Assembly (NCBI GenBank): GCA_904066235.2
Contig: CAJFCV020000006.1
Span: 62,001-126,000, forward strand
Direction: 5' to 3'
DNA: 64,000 nt
Source of the DNA: Bursaphelenchus xylophilus
Taxonomy: Eukaryota > Nematoda > Chromadorea > Rhabditida > Aphelenchoididae
A program made the position numbers and the translations under genes. Shown here in pieces: positions 24,901-38,190 of the stretch. The notes beneath the pieces are model-generated. The model did not search any database. It was not told the origin of the DNA and saw only the letters and a list, made by a program, of their open reading frames with translations. Within the stretch, counting starts at the first letter, position 1. Each line of letters begins with the position of its first letter.

Positions 24901-27900
24901 TGGGTAGGAAATTGGATAACACGACATTAGAAACATACTACAAAAAGAATTCAGTGAATATAAGCGTACTGTAAATTCTTACGATGATTTTAGTTTTTTT
25001 TCGCCTGTCCGGCGCCTATCTGCCGGTAAAGACCGAAATCGCCAGACCGAGCTTGGAAATTAAAAAACAGTGGGTAGGAAATTGGATAACACTACATTAG
25101 AAACATACTACAAAAAGAATTCAGTGAATATAAGCGTACTGTAAATTCTTACGACGATTTTAGTTTTTTTTCGCCTGTCCGGCGCCTATCTGCCGGTAAA
25201 GACCGAAATCGCCAGAGCGAGCTTGGAAATTAAAAAACAGTGGGTAGGAAATTGGATAACACGACATTAGAAACATACTACAAAAAGAATTCAGTGAATA
25301 TAAGCGTACTGTAAATTCTTACGACGATTTTAGTTTTTTTCGCCTGTCCGGCGCCTATCTGCCGGTAAAGACCGAAATCGCCAGACCGAGCTTGGAAATT
25401 AAAAAACAGTGGGTAGGAAATTGGATAACACTACATTAGAAACATACTACAAAAAGAATTCAGTGAATATAAGCGTACTGTAAATTCTTACGACGATTTT
25501 AGTTTTTTTCGCCTGTCCGGCACCTATCTGCCGGTAAAGACCGAAATCGCCAGAGCGAGCTTGGAAATTAAAAAACAGTGGGTAGGAAATTGGATAACAC
25601 GACATTAGAAACATACTACAAAAAGAATTCAGTGAATATAAGCGTACTGTAAATTCTTACGACGATTTTAGTTTTTTTCGCCTGTCCGGCGCCTATCTGC
25701 CGGTAAAGACCGAAATCGCCAGACCGAGCTTGGAAATTAAAAAACAGTGGGTAGGAAATTGGATAACACGACATTAGAAACATACTACAAAAAGAATTCA
25801 GTGAATATAAGCGTACTGTAAATTCTTACGACGATTTTAGTTTTTTTCGCCTGTCCGGCGCCTATCTGCCGGTAAAGACCGAAATCACCAGACCGAGCTT
25901 GGAAATTAAAAAACGGTGGGTAGGAAATTGGATAACACTACATTAGAAACATAATAAAAAAAGAATTCAGTGAATATAAGCGTACTGTAAATTCTTACGA
26001 CGATTTTAGTTTTTTTTCGCCTGTCCGGCGCCTATCTGCCGGTAAAGACCGAAATCGCCAGACCGAGCTTGGAAATTAAAAAACAGTGGGTAGGAAATTG
26101 GATAACACTACATTAGAAACATACTACAAAAAGAATTCAGTGAATATAAGCGTACTGTAAATTCTTACGACGATTTTAGTTTTTTTTCGCCTGTCCGGCA
26201 CCTATCTGCCGGTAAAGACCGAAATCGCCAGACCGAGCTTGGAAATTAAAAAACAGTGGGTAGGAAATTGGATAACACTACATTAGAAACATACTACAAA
26301 AAGAATTCAGTGAATATAAGCGTACTGTAAATTCTTACGACGATTTTAGTTTTTTTCGCCTGTCCGGCGCCTATCTGCCGGTAAAGACCGAAATCGCCAG
26401 AGCGAGCTTGGAAATTAAAAAACAGTGGGTAGGAAATTGGATAACACGACATTAGAAACATACTACAAAAAGAATTCAGTGAATATAAGCGTACTGTAAA
26501 TTCTTACGACGATTTTAGTTTTTTTCGCCTGTCCGGCGCCTATCTGCCGGTAAAGACCGAAATCGCCAGAGCGAGCTTGGAAATTAAAAAACAGTGGGTA
26601 GGAAATTGGATAACACGACATTAGAAACATACTACAAAAAGAATTCAGTGAATATAAGCGTACTGTAAATTCTTACGACGATTTTAGTTTTTTTTCGCCT
26701 GTCCGGCGCCTATCTGCCGGTAAAGACCGAAATCGCCAGACCGAGCTTGGAAATTAAAAAACAGTGGGTAGGAAATTGGATAACACTACATTAGAAACAT
26801 ACTACAAAAAGAATTCAGTGAATATAAGCGTACTGTAAATTCTTACGACGATTTTAGTTTTTTTTCGCCTGTCCGGCACCTATCTGCCGGTAAAGACCGA
26901 AATCGCCAGAGCGAGCTTGGAAATTAAAAAACAGTGGGTAGGAAATTGGATAACACGACATTAGAAACATACTACAAAAAGAATTCAGTGAATATAAGCG
27001 TACTGTAAATTCTTACGATGATTTTAGTTTTTTTTCGCCTGTCCGGCGCCTATCTGCCGGTAAAGACCGAAATCGCCAGACCGAGCTTGGAAATTAAAAA
27101 ACAGTGGGTAGGAAATTGGATAACACTACATTAGAAACATACTACAAAAAGAATTCAGTGAATATAAGCGTACTGTAAATTCTTACGACGATTTTAGTTT
27201 TTTTTCGCCTGTCCGGCACCTATCTGCCGGTAAAGACCGAAATCGCCAGACCGAGCTTGGAAATTAAAAAACAGTGGGTAGGAAATTGGATAACACTACA
27301 TTAGAAACATACTACAAAAAGAATTCAGTGAATATAAGCGTACTGTAAATTCTTACGACGATTTTAGTTTTTTTCGCCTGTCCGGCGCCTATCTGCCGGT
27401 AAAGACCGAAATCGCCAGACCGAGCTTGGAAATTAAAAAACAGTGGGTAGGAAATTGGATAACACGACATTAGAAACATACTACAAAAAGAATTCAGTGA
27501 ATATAAGCGTACTGTAAATTCTTACGACGATTTTAGTTTTTTTCGCCTGTCCGGCGCCTATCTGCCGGTAAAGACCGAAATCGCCAGAGCGAGCTTGGAA
27601 ATTAAAAAACAGTGGGTAGGAAATTGGATAACACGACATTAGAAACATACTACAAAAAGAATTCAGTGAATATAAGCGTACTGTAAATTCTTACGACGAT
27701 TTTAGTTTTTTTCGCCTGTCCGGCGCCTATCTGCCGGTAAAGACCGAAATCGCCAGACCGAGCTTGGAAATTAAAAAACAGTGGGTAGGAAATTGGATAA
27801 CACTACATTAGAAACATACTACAAAAAGAATTCAGTGAATATAAGCGTACTGTAAATTCTTACGACGATTTTAGTTTTTTTCGCCTGTCCGGCACCTATC

Positions 27901-28100
27901 TGCCGGTAAAGACCGAAATCGCCAGAGCGAGCTTGGAAATTAAAAAACAGTGGGTAGGAAATTGGATAACACGACATTAGAAACATACTACAAAAAGAAT
28001 TCAGTGAATATAAGCGTACTGTAAATTCTTACGATGATTTTAGTTTTTTTCGCCTGTCCGGCGCCTATCTGCCGGTAAAGACCGAAATCGCCAGACCGAG
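6958..28100 (+). repeat. Mosaic sub-region with A1/B1 cycles
   Basis: About 125 monomers mixing A1, B1, A2, B2 and chimeric copies (G start with agagcg, T start with agaccg). Acgatgat copies cluster at 8.9-12.6 kb at spacings of 3, 4, 4, 5 and 6 monomers, are missing at 12.7-17.8 kb and 17.9-22.6 kb, then return. Eta-type copies are rare (GGCC at 14700, 15547 and 24014). A chimeric copy near 25880 has aaagacc but atcacc and cggtggg. No non-satellite sequence was seen. Confidence 0.85.
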
Positions 28101-31100
28101 CTTGGAAATTAAAAAACAGTGGGTAGGAAATTGGATAACACTACATTAGAAACATACTACAAAAAGAATTCAGTGAATATAAGCGTACTGTAAATTCTTA
28201 CGACGATTTTAGTTTTTTTCGCCTGTCCGGCGCCTATCTGCCGGTAAAGACCGAAATCGCCAGAGCGAGCTTGGAAATTAAAAAACAGTGGGTAGGAAAT
28301 TGGATAACACGACATTAGAAACATACTACAAAAAGAATTCAGTGAATATAAGCGTACTGTAAATTCTTACGACGATTTTAGTTTTTTTTCGCCTGTCCGG
28401 CGCCTATCTGCCGGTAAAGGCCGAAATCACCAGACCGAGCTTGGAAATTAAAAAACGGTGGGTAGGAAATTGGATAACACTACATTAGAAACATAATAAA
28501 AAAAGAATTCAGTGAATATAAGCGTACTGTAAATTCTTACGACGATTTTAGTTTTTTTCGCCTGTCCGGCGCCTATCTGCCGGTAAAGACCGAAATCGCC
28601 AGACCGAGCTTGGAAATTAAAAAACAGTGGGTAGGAAATTGGATAACACTACATTAGAAACATACTACAAAAAGAATTCAGTGAATATAAGCGTACTGTA
28701 AATTCTTACGACGATTTTAGTTTTTTTCGCCTGTCCGGCGCCTATCTGCCGGTAAAGACCGAAATCGCCAGAGCGAGCTTGGAAATTAAAAAACAGTGGG
28801 TAGGAAATTGGATAACACGACATTAGAAACATACTACAAAAAGAATTCAGTGAATATAAGCGTACTGTAAATTCTTACGACGATTTTAGTTTTTTTTCGC
28901 CTGTCCGGCGCCTATCTGCCGGTAAAGACCGAAATCGCCAGAGCGAGCTTGGAAATTAAAAAACAGTGGGTAGGAAATTGGATAACACGACATTAGAAAC
29001 ATACTACAAAAAGAATTCAGTGAATATAAGCGTACTGTAAATTCTTACGACGATTTTAGTTTTTTTTCGCCTGTCCGGCGCCTATCTGCCGGTAAAGACC
29101 GAAATCGCCAGACCGAGCTTGGAAATTAAAAAACAGTGGGTAGGAAATTGGATAACACTACATTAGAAACATACTACAAAAAGAATTCAGTGAATATAAG
29201 CGTACTGTAAATTCTTACGACGATTTTAGTTTTTTTTCGCCTGTCCGGCACCTATCTGCCGGTAAAGACCGAAATCGCCAGAGCGAGCTTGGAAATTAAA
29301 AAACAGTGGGTAGGAAATTGGATAACACGACATTAGAAACATACTACAAAAAGAATTCAGTGAATATAAGCGTACTGTAAATTCTTACGACGATTTTAGT
29401 TTTTTTTCGCCTGTCCGGCGCCTATCTGCCGGTAAAGACCGAAATCGCCAGACCGAGCTTGGAAATTAAAAAACAGTGGGTAGGAAATTGGATAACACTA
29501 CATTAGAAACATACTACAAAAAGAATTCAGTGAATATAAGCGTACTGTAAATTCTTACGACGATTTTAGTTTTTTTTCGCCTGTCCGGCGCCTATCTGCC
29601 GGTAAAGACCGAAATCGCCAGACCGAGCTTGGAAATTAAAAAACAGTGGGTAGGAAATTGGATAACACTACATTAGAAACATACTACAAAAAGAATTCAG
29701 TGAATATAAGCGTACTGTAAATTCTTACGACGATTTTAGTTTTTTTCGCCTGTCCGGCGCCTATCTGCCGGTAAAGACCGAAATCGCCAGACCGAGCTTG
29801 GAAATTAAAAAACAGTGGGTAGGAAATTGGATAACACTACATTAGAAACATACTACAAAAAGAATTCAGTGAATATAAGCGTACTGTAAATTCTTACGAC
29901 GATTTTAGTTTTTTTCGCCTGTCCGGCACCTATCTGCCGGTAAAGACCGAAATCGCCAGAGCGAGCTTGGAAATTAAAAAACAGTGGGTAGGAAATTGGA
30001 TAACACGACATTAGAAACATACTACAAAAAGAATTCAGTGAATATAAGCGTACTGTAAATTCTTACGACGATTTTAGTTTTTTTTCGCCTGTCCGGCGCC
30101 TATCTGCCGGTAAAGACCGAAATCGCCAGACCGAGCTTGGAAATTAAAAAACAGTGGGTAGGAAATTGGATAACACGACATTAGAAACATACTACAAAAA
30201 GAATTCAGTGAATATAAGCGTACTGTAAATTCTTACGACGATTTTAGTTTTTTTCGCCTGTCCGGCGCCTATCTGCCGGTAAAGACCGAAATCGCCAGAG
30301 CGAGCTTGGAAATTAAAAAACAGTGGGTAGGAAATTGGATAACACGACATTAGAAACATACTACAAAAAGAATTCAGTGAATATAAGCGTACTGTAAATT
30401 CTTACGACGATTTTAGTTTTTTTTCGCCTGTCCGGCGCCTATCTGCCGGTAAAGACCGAAATCGCCAGACCGAGCTTGGAAATTAAAAAACAGTGGGTAG
30501 GAAATTGGATAACACGACATTAGAAACATACTACAAAAAGAATTCAGTGAATATAAGCGTACTGTAAATTCTTACGACGATTTTAGTTTTTTTCGCCTGT
30601 CCGGCGCCTATCTGCCGGTAAAGACCGAAATCGCCAGACCGAGCTTGGAAATTAAAAAACAGTGGGTAGGAAATTGGATAACACTACATTAGAAACATAC
30701 TACAAAAAGAATTCAGTGAATATAAGCGTACTGTAAATTCTTACGACGATTTTAGTTTTTTTTCGCCTGTCCGGCGCCTATCTGCCGGTAAAGACCGAAA
30801 TCGCCAGAGCGAGCTTGGAAATTAAAAAACAGTGGGTAGGAAATTGGATAACACGACATTAGAAACATACTACAAAAAGAATTCAGTGAATATAAGCGTA
30901 CTGTAAATTCTTACGACGATTTTAGTTTTTTTTCGCCTGTCCGGCGCCTATCTGCCGGTAAAGACCGAAATCGCCAGACCGAGCTTGGAAATTAAAAAAC
31001 AGTGGGTAGGAAATTGGATAACACTACATTAGAAACATACTACAAAAAGAATTCAGTGAATATAAGCGTACTGTAAATTCTTACGACGATTTTAGTTTTT

Positions 31101-34100
31101 TTTCGCCTGTCCGGCACCTATCTGCCGGTAAAGACCGAAATCGCCAGAGCGAGCTTGGAAATTAAAAAACAGTGGGTAGGAAATTGGATAACACGACATT
31201 AGAAACATACTACAAAAAGAATTCAGTGAATATAAGCGTACTGTAAATTCTTACGACGATTTTAGTTTTTTTTCGCCTGTCCGGCGCCTATCTGCCGGTA
31301 AAGACCGAAATCGCCAGACCGAGCTTGGAAATTAAAAAACAGTGGGTAGGAAATTGGATAACACTACATTAGAAACATACTACAAAAAGAATTCAGTGAA
31401 TATAAGCGTACTGTAAATTCTTACGACGATTTTAGTTTTTTTTCGCCTGTCCGGCGCCTATCTGCCGGTAAAGACCGAAATCGCCAGAGCGAGCTTGGAA
31501 ATTAAAAAACAGTGGGTAGGAAATTGGATAACACGACATTAGAAACATACTACAAAAAGAATTCAGTGAATATAAGCGTACTGTAAATTCTTACGACGAT
31601 TTTAGTTTTTTTTCGCCTGTCCGGCGCCTATCTGCCGGTAAAGACCGAAATCGCCAGACCGAGCTTGGAAATTAAAAAACAGTGGGTAGGAAATTGGATA
31701 ACACTACATTAGAAACATACTACAAAAAGAATTCAGTGAATATAAGCGTACTGTAAATTCTTACGACGATTTTAGTTTTTTTCGCCTGTCCGGCGCCTAT
31801 CTGCCGGTAAAGACCGAAATCGCCAGAGCGAGCTTGGAAATTAAAAAACAGTGGGTAGGAAATTGGATAACACGACATTAGAAACATACTACAAAAAGAA
31901 TTCAGTGAATATAAGCGTACTGTAAATTCTTACGACGATTTTAGTTTTTTTTCGCCTGTCCGGCGCCTATCTGCCGGTAAAGACCGAAATCGCCAGACCG
32001 AGCTTGGAAATTAAAAAACAGTGGGTAGGAAATTGGATAACACGACATTAGAAACATACTACAAAAAGAATTCAGTGAATATAAGCGTACTGTAAATTCT
32101 TACGACGATTTTAGTTTTTTTTCGCCTGTCCGGCGCCTATCTGCCGGTAAAGACCGAAATCGCCAGACCGAGCTTGGAAATTAAAAAACAGTGGGTAGGA
32201 AATTGGATAACACTACATTAGAAACATACTACAAAAAGAATTCAGTGAATATAAGCGTACTGTAAATTCTTACGACGATTTTAGTTTTTTTCGCCTGTCC
32301 GGCGCCTATCTGCCGGTAAAGACCGAAATCGCCAGAGCGAGCTTGGAAATTAAAAAACAGTGGGTAGGAAATTGGATAACACGACATTAGAAACATACTA
32401 CAAAAAGAATTCAGTGAATATAAGCGTACTGTAAATTCTTACGACGATTTTAGTTTTTTTCGCCTGTCCGGCGCCTATCTGCCGGTAAAGACCGAAATCG
32501 CCAGACCGAGCTTGGAAATTAAAAAACAGTGGGTAGGAAATTGGATAACACGACATTAGAAACATACTACAAAAAGAATTCAGTGAATATAAGCGTACTG
32601 TAAATTCTTACGACGATTTTAGTTTTTTTTCGCCTGTCCGGCGCCTATCTGCCGGTAAAGACCGAAATCGCCAGACCGAGCTTGGAAATTAAAAAACAGT
32701 GGGTAGGAAATTGGATAACACTACATTAGAAACATACTACAAAAAGAATTCAGTGAATATAAGCGTACTGTAAATTCTTACGACGATTTTAGTTTTTTTT
32801 CGCCTGTCCGGCACCTATCTGCCGGTAAAGACCGAAATCGCCAGAGCGAGCTTGGAAATTAAAAAACAGTGGGTAGGAAATTGGATAACACGACATTAGA
32901 AACATACTACAAAAAGAATTCAGTGAATATAAGCGTACTGTAAATTCTTACGACGATTTTAGTTTTTTTCGCCTGTCCGGCGCCTATCTGCCGGTAAAGA
33001 CCGAAATCGCCAGACCGAGCTTGGAAATTAAAAAACAGTGGGTAGGAAATTGGATAACACGACATTAGAAACATACTACAAAAAGAATTCAGTGAATATA
33101 AGCGTACTGTAAATTCTTACGACGATTTTAGTTTTTTTTCGCCTGTCCGGCGCCTATCTGCCGGTAAAGACCGAAATCGCCAGACCGAGCTTGGAAATTA
33201 AAAAACAGTGGGTAGGAAATTGGATAACACTACATTAGAAACATACTACAAAAAGAATTCAGTGAATATAAGCGTACTGTAAATTCTTACGACGATTTTA
33301 GTTTTTTTTCGCCTGTCCGGCGCCTATCTGCCGGTAAAGACCGAAATCGCCAGAGCGAGCTTGGAAATTAAAAAACAGTGGGTAGGAAATTGGATAACAC
33401 GACATTAGAAACATACTACAAAAAGAATTCAGTGAATATAAGCGTACTGTAAATTCTTACGACGATTTTAGTTTTTTTTCGCCTGTCCGGCGCCTATCTG
33501 CCGGTAAAGACCGAAATCGCCAGACCGAGCTTGGAAATTAAAAAACAGTGGGTAGGAAATTGGATAACACTACATTAGAAACATACTACAAAAAGAATTC
33601 AGTGAATATAAGCGTACTGTAAATTCTTACGACGATTTTAGTTTTTTTTCGCCTGTCCGGCACCTATCTGCCGGTAAAGACCGAAATCGCCAGAGCGAGC
33701 TTGGAAATTAAAAAACAGTGGGTAGGAAATTGGATAACACGACATTAGAAACATACTACAAAAAGAATTCAGTGAATATAAGCGTACTGTAAATTCTTAC
33801 GACGATTTTAGTTTTTTTTCGCCTGTCCGGCGCCTATCTGCCGGTAAAGACCGAAATCGCCAGACCGAGCTTGGAAATTAAAAAACAGTGGGTAGGAAAT
33901 TGGATAACACTACATTAGAAACATACTACAAAAAGAATTCAGTGAATATAAGCGTACTGTAAATTCTTACGACGATTTTAGTTTTTTTCGCCTGTCCGGC
34001 GCCTATCTGCCGGTAAAGACCGAAATCGCCAGAGCGAGCTTGGAAATTAAAAAACAGTGGGTAGGAAATTGGATAACACGACATTAGAAACATACTACAA

Positions 34101-37100
34101 AAAGAATTCAGTGAATATAAGCGTACTGTAAATTCTTACGACGATTTTAGTTTTTTTCGCCTGTCCGGCGCCTATCTGCCGGTAAAGACCGAAATCGCCA
34201 GACCGAGCTTGGAAATTAAAAAACAGTGGGTAGGAAATTGGATAACACTACATTAGAAACATACTACAAAAAGAATTCAGTGAATATAAGCGTACTGTAA
34301 ATTCTTACGACGATTTTAGTTTTTTTTCGCCTGTCCGGCACCTATCTGCCGGTAAAGACCGAAATCGCCAGAGCGAGCTTGGAAATTAAAAAACAGTGGG
34401 TAGGAAATTGGATAACACGACATTAGAAACATACTACAAAAAGAATTCAGTGAATATAAGCGTACTGTAAATTCTTACGACGATTTTAGTTTTTTTCGCC
34501 TGTCCGGCGCCTATCTGCCGGTAAAGACCGAAATCGCCAGACCGAGCTTGGAAATTAAAAAACAGTGGGTAGGAAATTGGATAACACGACATTAGAAACA
34601 TACTACAAAAAGAATTCAGTGAATATAAGCGTACTGTAAATTCTTACGACGATTTTAGTTTTTTTCGCCTGTCCGGCGCCTATCTGCCGGTAAAGGCCGA
34701 AATCACCAGACCGAGCTTGGAAATTAAAAAACGGTGGGTAGGAAATTGGATAACACTACATTAGAAACATAATAAAAAAAGAATTCAGTGAATATAAGCG
34801 TACTGTAAATTCTTACGACGATTTTAGTTTTTTTTCGCCTGTCCGGCGCCTATCTGCCGGTAAAGACCGAAATCGCCAGACCGAGCTTGGAAATTAAAAA
34901 ACAGTGGGTAGGAAATTGGATAACACTACATTAGAAACATACTACAAAAAGAATTCAGTGAATATAAGCGTACTGTAAATTCTTACGACGATTTTAGTTT
35001 TTTTCGCCTGTCCGGCACCTATCTGCCGGTAAAGACCGAAATCGCCAGAGCGAGCTTGGAAATTAAAAAACAGTGGGTAGGAAATTGGATAACACGACAT
35101 TAGAAACATACTACAAAAAGAATTCAGTGAATATAAGCGTACTGTAAATTCTTACGACGATTTTAGTTTTTTTCGCCTGTCCGGCGCCTATCTGCCGGTA
35201 AAGACCGAAATCGCCAGACCGAGCTTGGAAATTAAAAAACAGTGGGTAGGAAATTGGATAACACGACATTAGAAACATACTACAAAAAGAATTCAGTGAA
35301 TATAAGCGTACTGTAAATTCTTACGACGATTTTAGTTTTTTTTCGCCTGTCCGGCGCCTATCTGCCGGTAAAGACCGAAATCGCCAGAGCGAGCTTGGAA
35401 ATTAAAAAACAGTGGGTAGGAAATTGGATAACACGACATTAGAAACATACTACAAAAAGAATTCAGTGAATATAAGCGTACTGTAAATTCTTACGACGAT
35501 TTTAGTTTTTTTCGCCTGTCCGGCGCCTATCTGCCGGTAAAGACCGAAATCGCCAGACCGAGCTTGGAAATTAAAAAACAGTGGGTAGGAAATTGGATAA
35601 CACGACATTAGAAACATACTACAAAAAGAATTCAGTGAATATAAGCGTACTGTAAATTCTTACGACGATTTTAGTTTTTTTTCGCCTGTCCGGCGCCTAT
35701 CTGCCGGTAAAGACCGAAATCGCCAGACCGAGCTTGGAAATTAAAAAACAGTGGGTAGGAAATTGGATAACACTACATTAGAAACATACTACAAAAAGAA
35801 TTCAGTGAATATAAGCGTACTGTAAATTCTTACGACGATTTTAGTTTTTTTCGCCTGTCCGGCGCCTATCTGCCGGTAAAGACCGAAATCGCCAGAGCGA
35901 GCTTGGAAATTAAAAAACAGTGGGTAGGAAATTGGATAACACGACATTAGAAACATACTACAAAAAGAATTCAGTGAATATAAGCGTACTGTAAATTCTT
36001 ACGACGATTTTAGTTTTTTTCGCCTGTCCGGCGCCTATCTGCCGGTAAAGACCGAAATCGCCAGACCGAGCTTGGAAATTAAAAAACAGTGGGTAGGAAA
36101 TTGGATAACACTACATTAGAAACATACTACAAAAAGAATTCAGTGAATATAAGCGTACTGTAAATTCTTACGACGATTTTAGTTTTTTTTCGCCTGTCCG
36201 GCACCTATCTGCCGGTAAAGACCGAAATCGCCAGAGCGAGCTTGGAAATTAAAAAACAGTGGGTAGGAAATTGGATAACACGACATTAGAAACATACTAC
36301 AAAAAGAATTCAGTGAATATAAGCGTACTGTAAATTCTTACGACGATTTTAGTTTTTTTTCGCCTGTCCGGCGCCTATCTGCCGGTAAAGACCGAAATCG
36401 CCAGACCGAGCTTGGAAATTAAAAAACAGTGGGTAGGAAATTGGATAACACGACATTAGAAACATACTACAAAAAGAATTCAGTGAATATAAGCGTACTG
36501 TAAATTCTTACGACGATTTTAGTTTTTTTCGCCTGTCCGGCGCCTATCTGCCGGTAAAGGCCGAAATCACCAGACCGAGCTTGGAAATTAAAAAACGGTG
36601 GGTAGGAAATTGGATAACACTACATTAGAAACATAATACAAAAAGAATTCAGTGAATATAAGCGTACTGTAAATTCTTACGACGATTTTAGTTTTTTTTC
36701 GCCTGTCCGGCGCCTATCTGCCGGTAAAGACCGAAATCGCCAGACCGAGCTTGGAAATTAAAAAACAGTGGGTAGGAAATTGGATAACACTACATTAGAA
36801 ACATACTACAAAAAGAATTCAGTGAATATAAGCGTACTGTAAATTCTTACGACGATTTTAGTTTTTTTTCGCCTGTCCGGCACCTATCTGCCGGTAAAGA
36901 CCGAAATCGCCAGAGCGAGCTTGGAAATTAAAAAACAGTGGGTAGGAAATTGGATAACACGACATTAGAAACATACTACAAAAAGAATTCAGTGAATATA
37001 AGCGTACTGTAAATTCTTACGACGATTTTAGTTTTTTTTCGCCTGTCCGGCGCCTATCTGCCGGTAAAGACCGAAATCGCCAGACCGAGCTTGGAAATTA

Positions 37101-38190
37101 AAAAACAGTGGGTAGGAAATTGGATAACACGACATTAGAAACATACTACAAAAAGAATTCAGTGAATATAAGCGTACTGTAAATTCTTACGACGATTTTA
37201 GTTTTTTTTCGCCTGTCCGGCGCCTATCTGCCGGTAAAGACCGAAATCGCCAGACCGAGCTTGGAAATTAAAAAACAGTGGGTAGGAAATTGGATAACAC
37301 TACATTAGAAACATACTACAAAAAGAATTCAGTGAATATAAGCGTACTGTAAATTCTTACGACGATTTTAGTTTTTTTTCGCCTGTCCGGCACCTATCTG
37401 CCGGTAAAGACCGAAATCGCCAGACCGAGCTTGGAAATTAAAAAACAGTGGGTAGGAAATTGGATAACACTACATTAGAAACATACTACAAAAAGAATTC
37501 AGTGAATATAAGCGTACTGTAAATTCTTACGACGATTTTAGTTTTTTTTCGCCTGTCCGGCGCCTATCTGCCGGTAAAGACCGAAATCGCCAGAGCGAGC
37601 TTGGAAATTAAAAAACAGTGGGTAGGAAATTGGATAACACGACATTAGAAACATACTACAAAAAGAATTCAGTGAATATAAGCGTACTGTAAATTCTTAC
37701 GACGATTTTAGTTTTTTTCGCCTGTCCGGCGCCTATCTGCCGGTAAAGACCGAAATCGCCAGAGCGAGCTTGGAAATTAAAAAACAGTGGGTAGGAAATT
37801 GGATAACACGACATTAGAAACATACTACAAAAAGAATTCAGTGAATATAAGCGTACTGTAAATTCTTACGACGATTTTAGTTTTTTTTCGCCTGTCCGGC
37901 GCCTATCTGCCGGTAAAGACCGAAATCGCCAGACCGAGCTTGGAAATTAAAAAACAGTGGGTAGGAAATTGGATAACACTACATTAGAAACATACTACAA
38001 AAAGAATTCAGTGAATATAAGCGTACTGTAAATTCTTACGACGATTTTAGTTTTTTTTCGCCTGTCCGGCACCTATCTGCCGGTAAAGACCGAAATCGCC
38101 AGAGCGAGCTTGGAAATTAAAAAACAGTGGGTAGGAAATTGGATAACACGACATTAGAAACATACTACAAAAAGAATTCAGTGAATATAA
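28100..38190 (+). repeat. Sub-region lacking the acgatgat class
   Basis: About 59 monomers in which A1 copies are followed by plain acgacgat copies; I see no acgatgat between about 28035 and 38212. Other classes continue (A1, A2, B2, eta near 28419, 34694 and 36559). Elsewhere left of 54 kb this class is a regular partner of A1, so the absence marks a sub-array of separate recent expansion or one homogenised by conversion. Scanned by eye, so a missed copy is possible. Confidence 0.75.
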
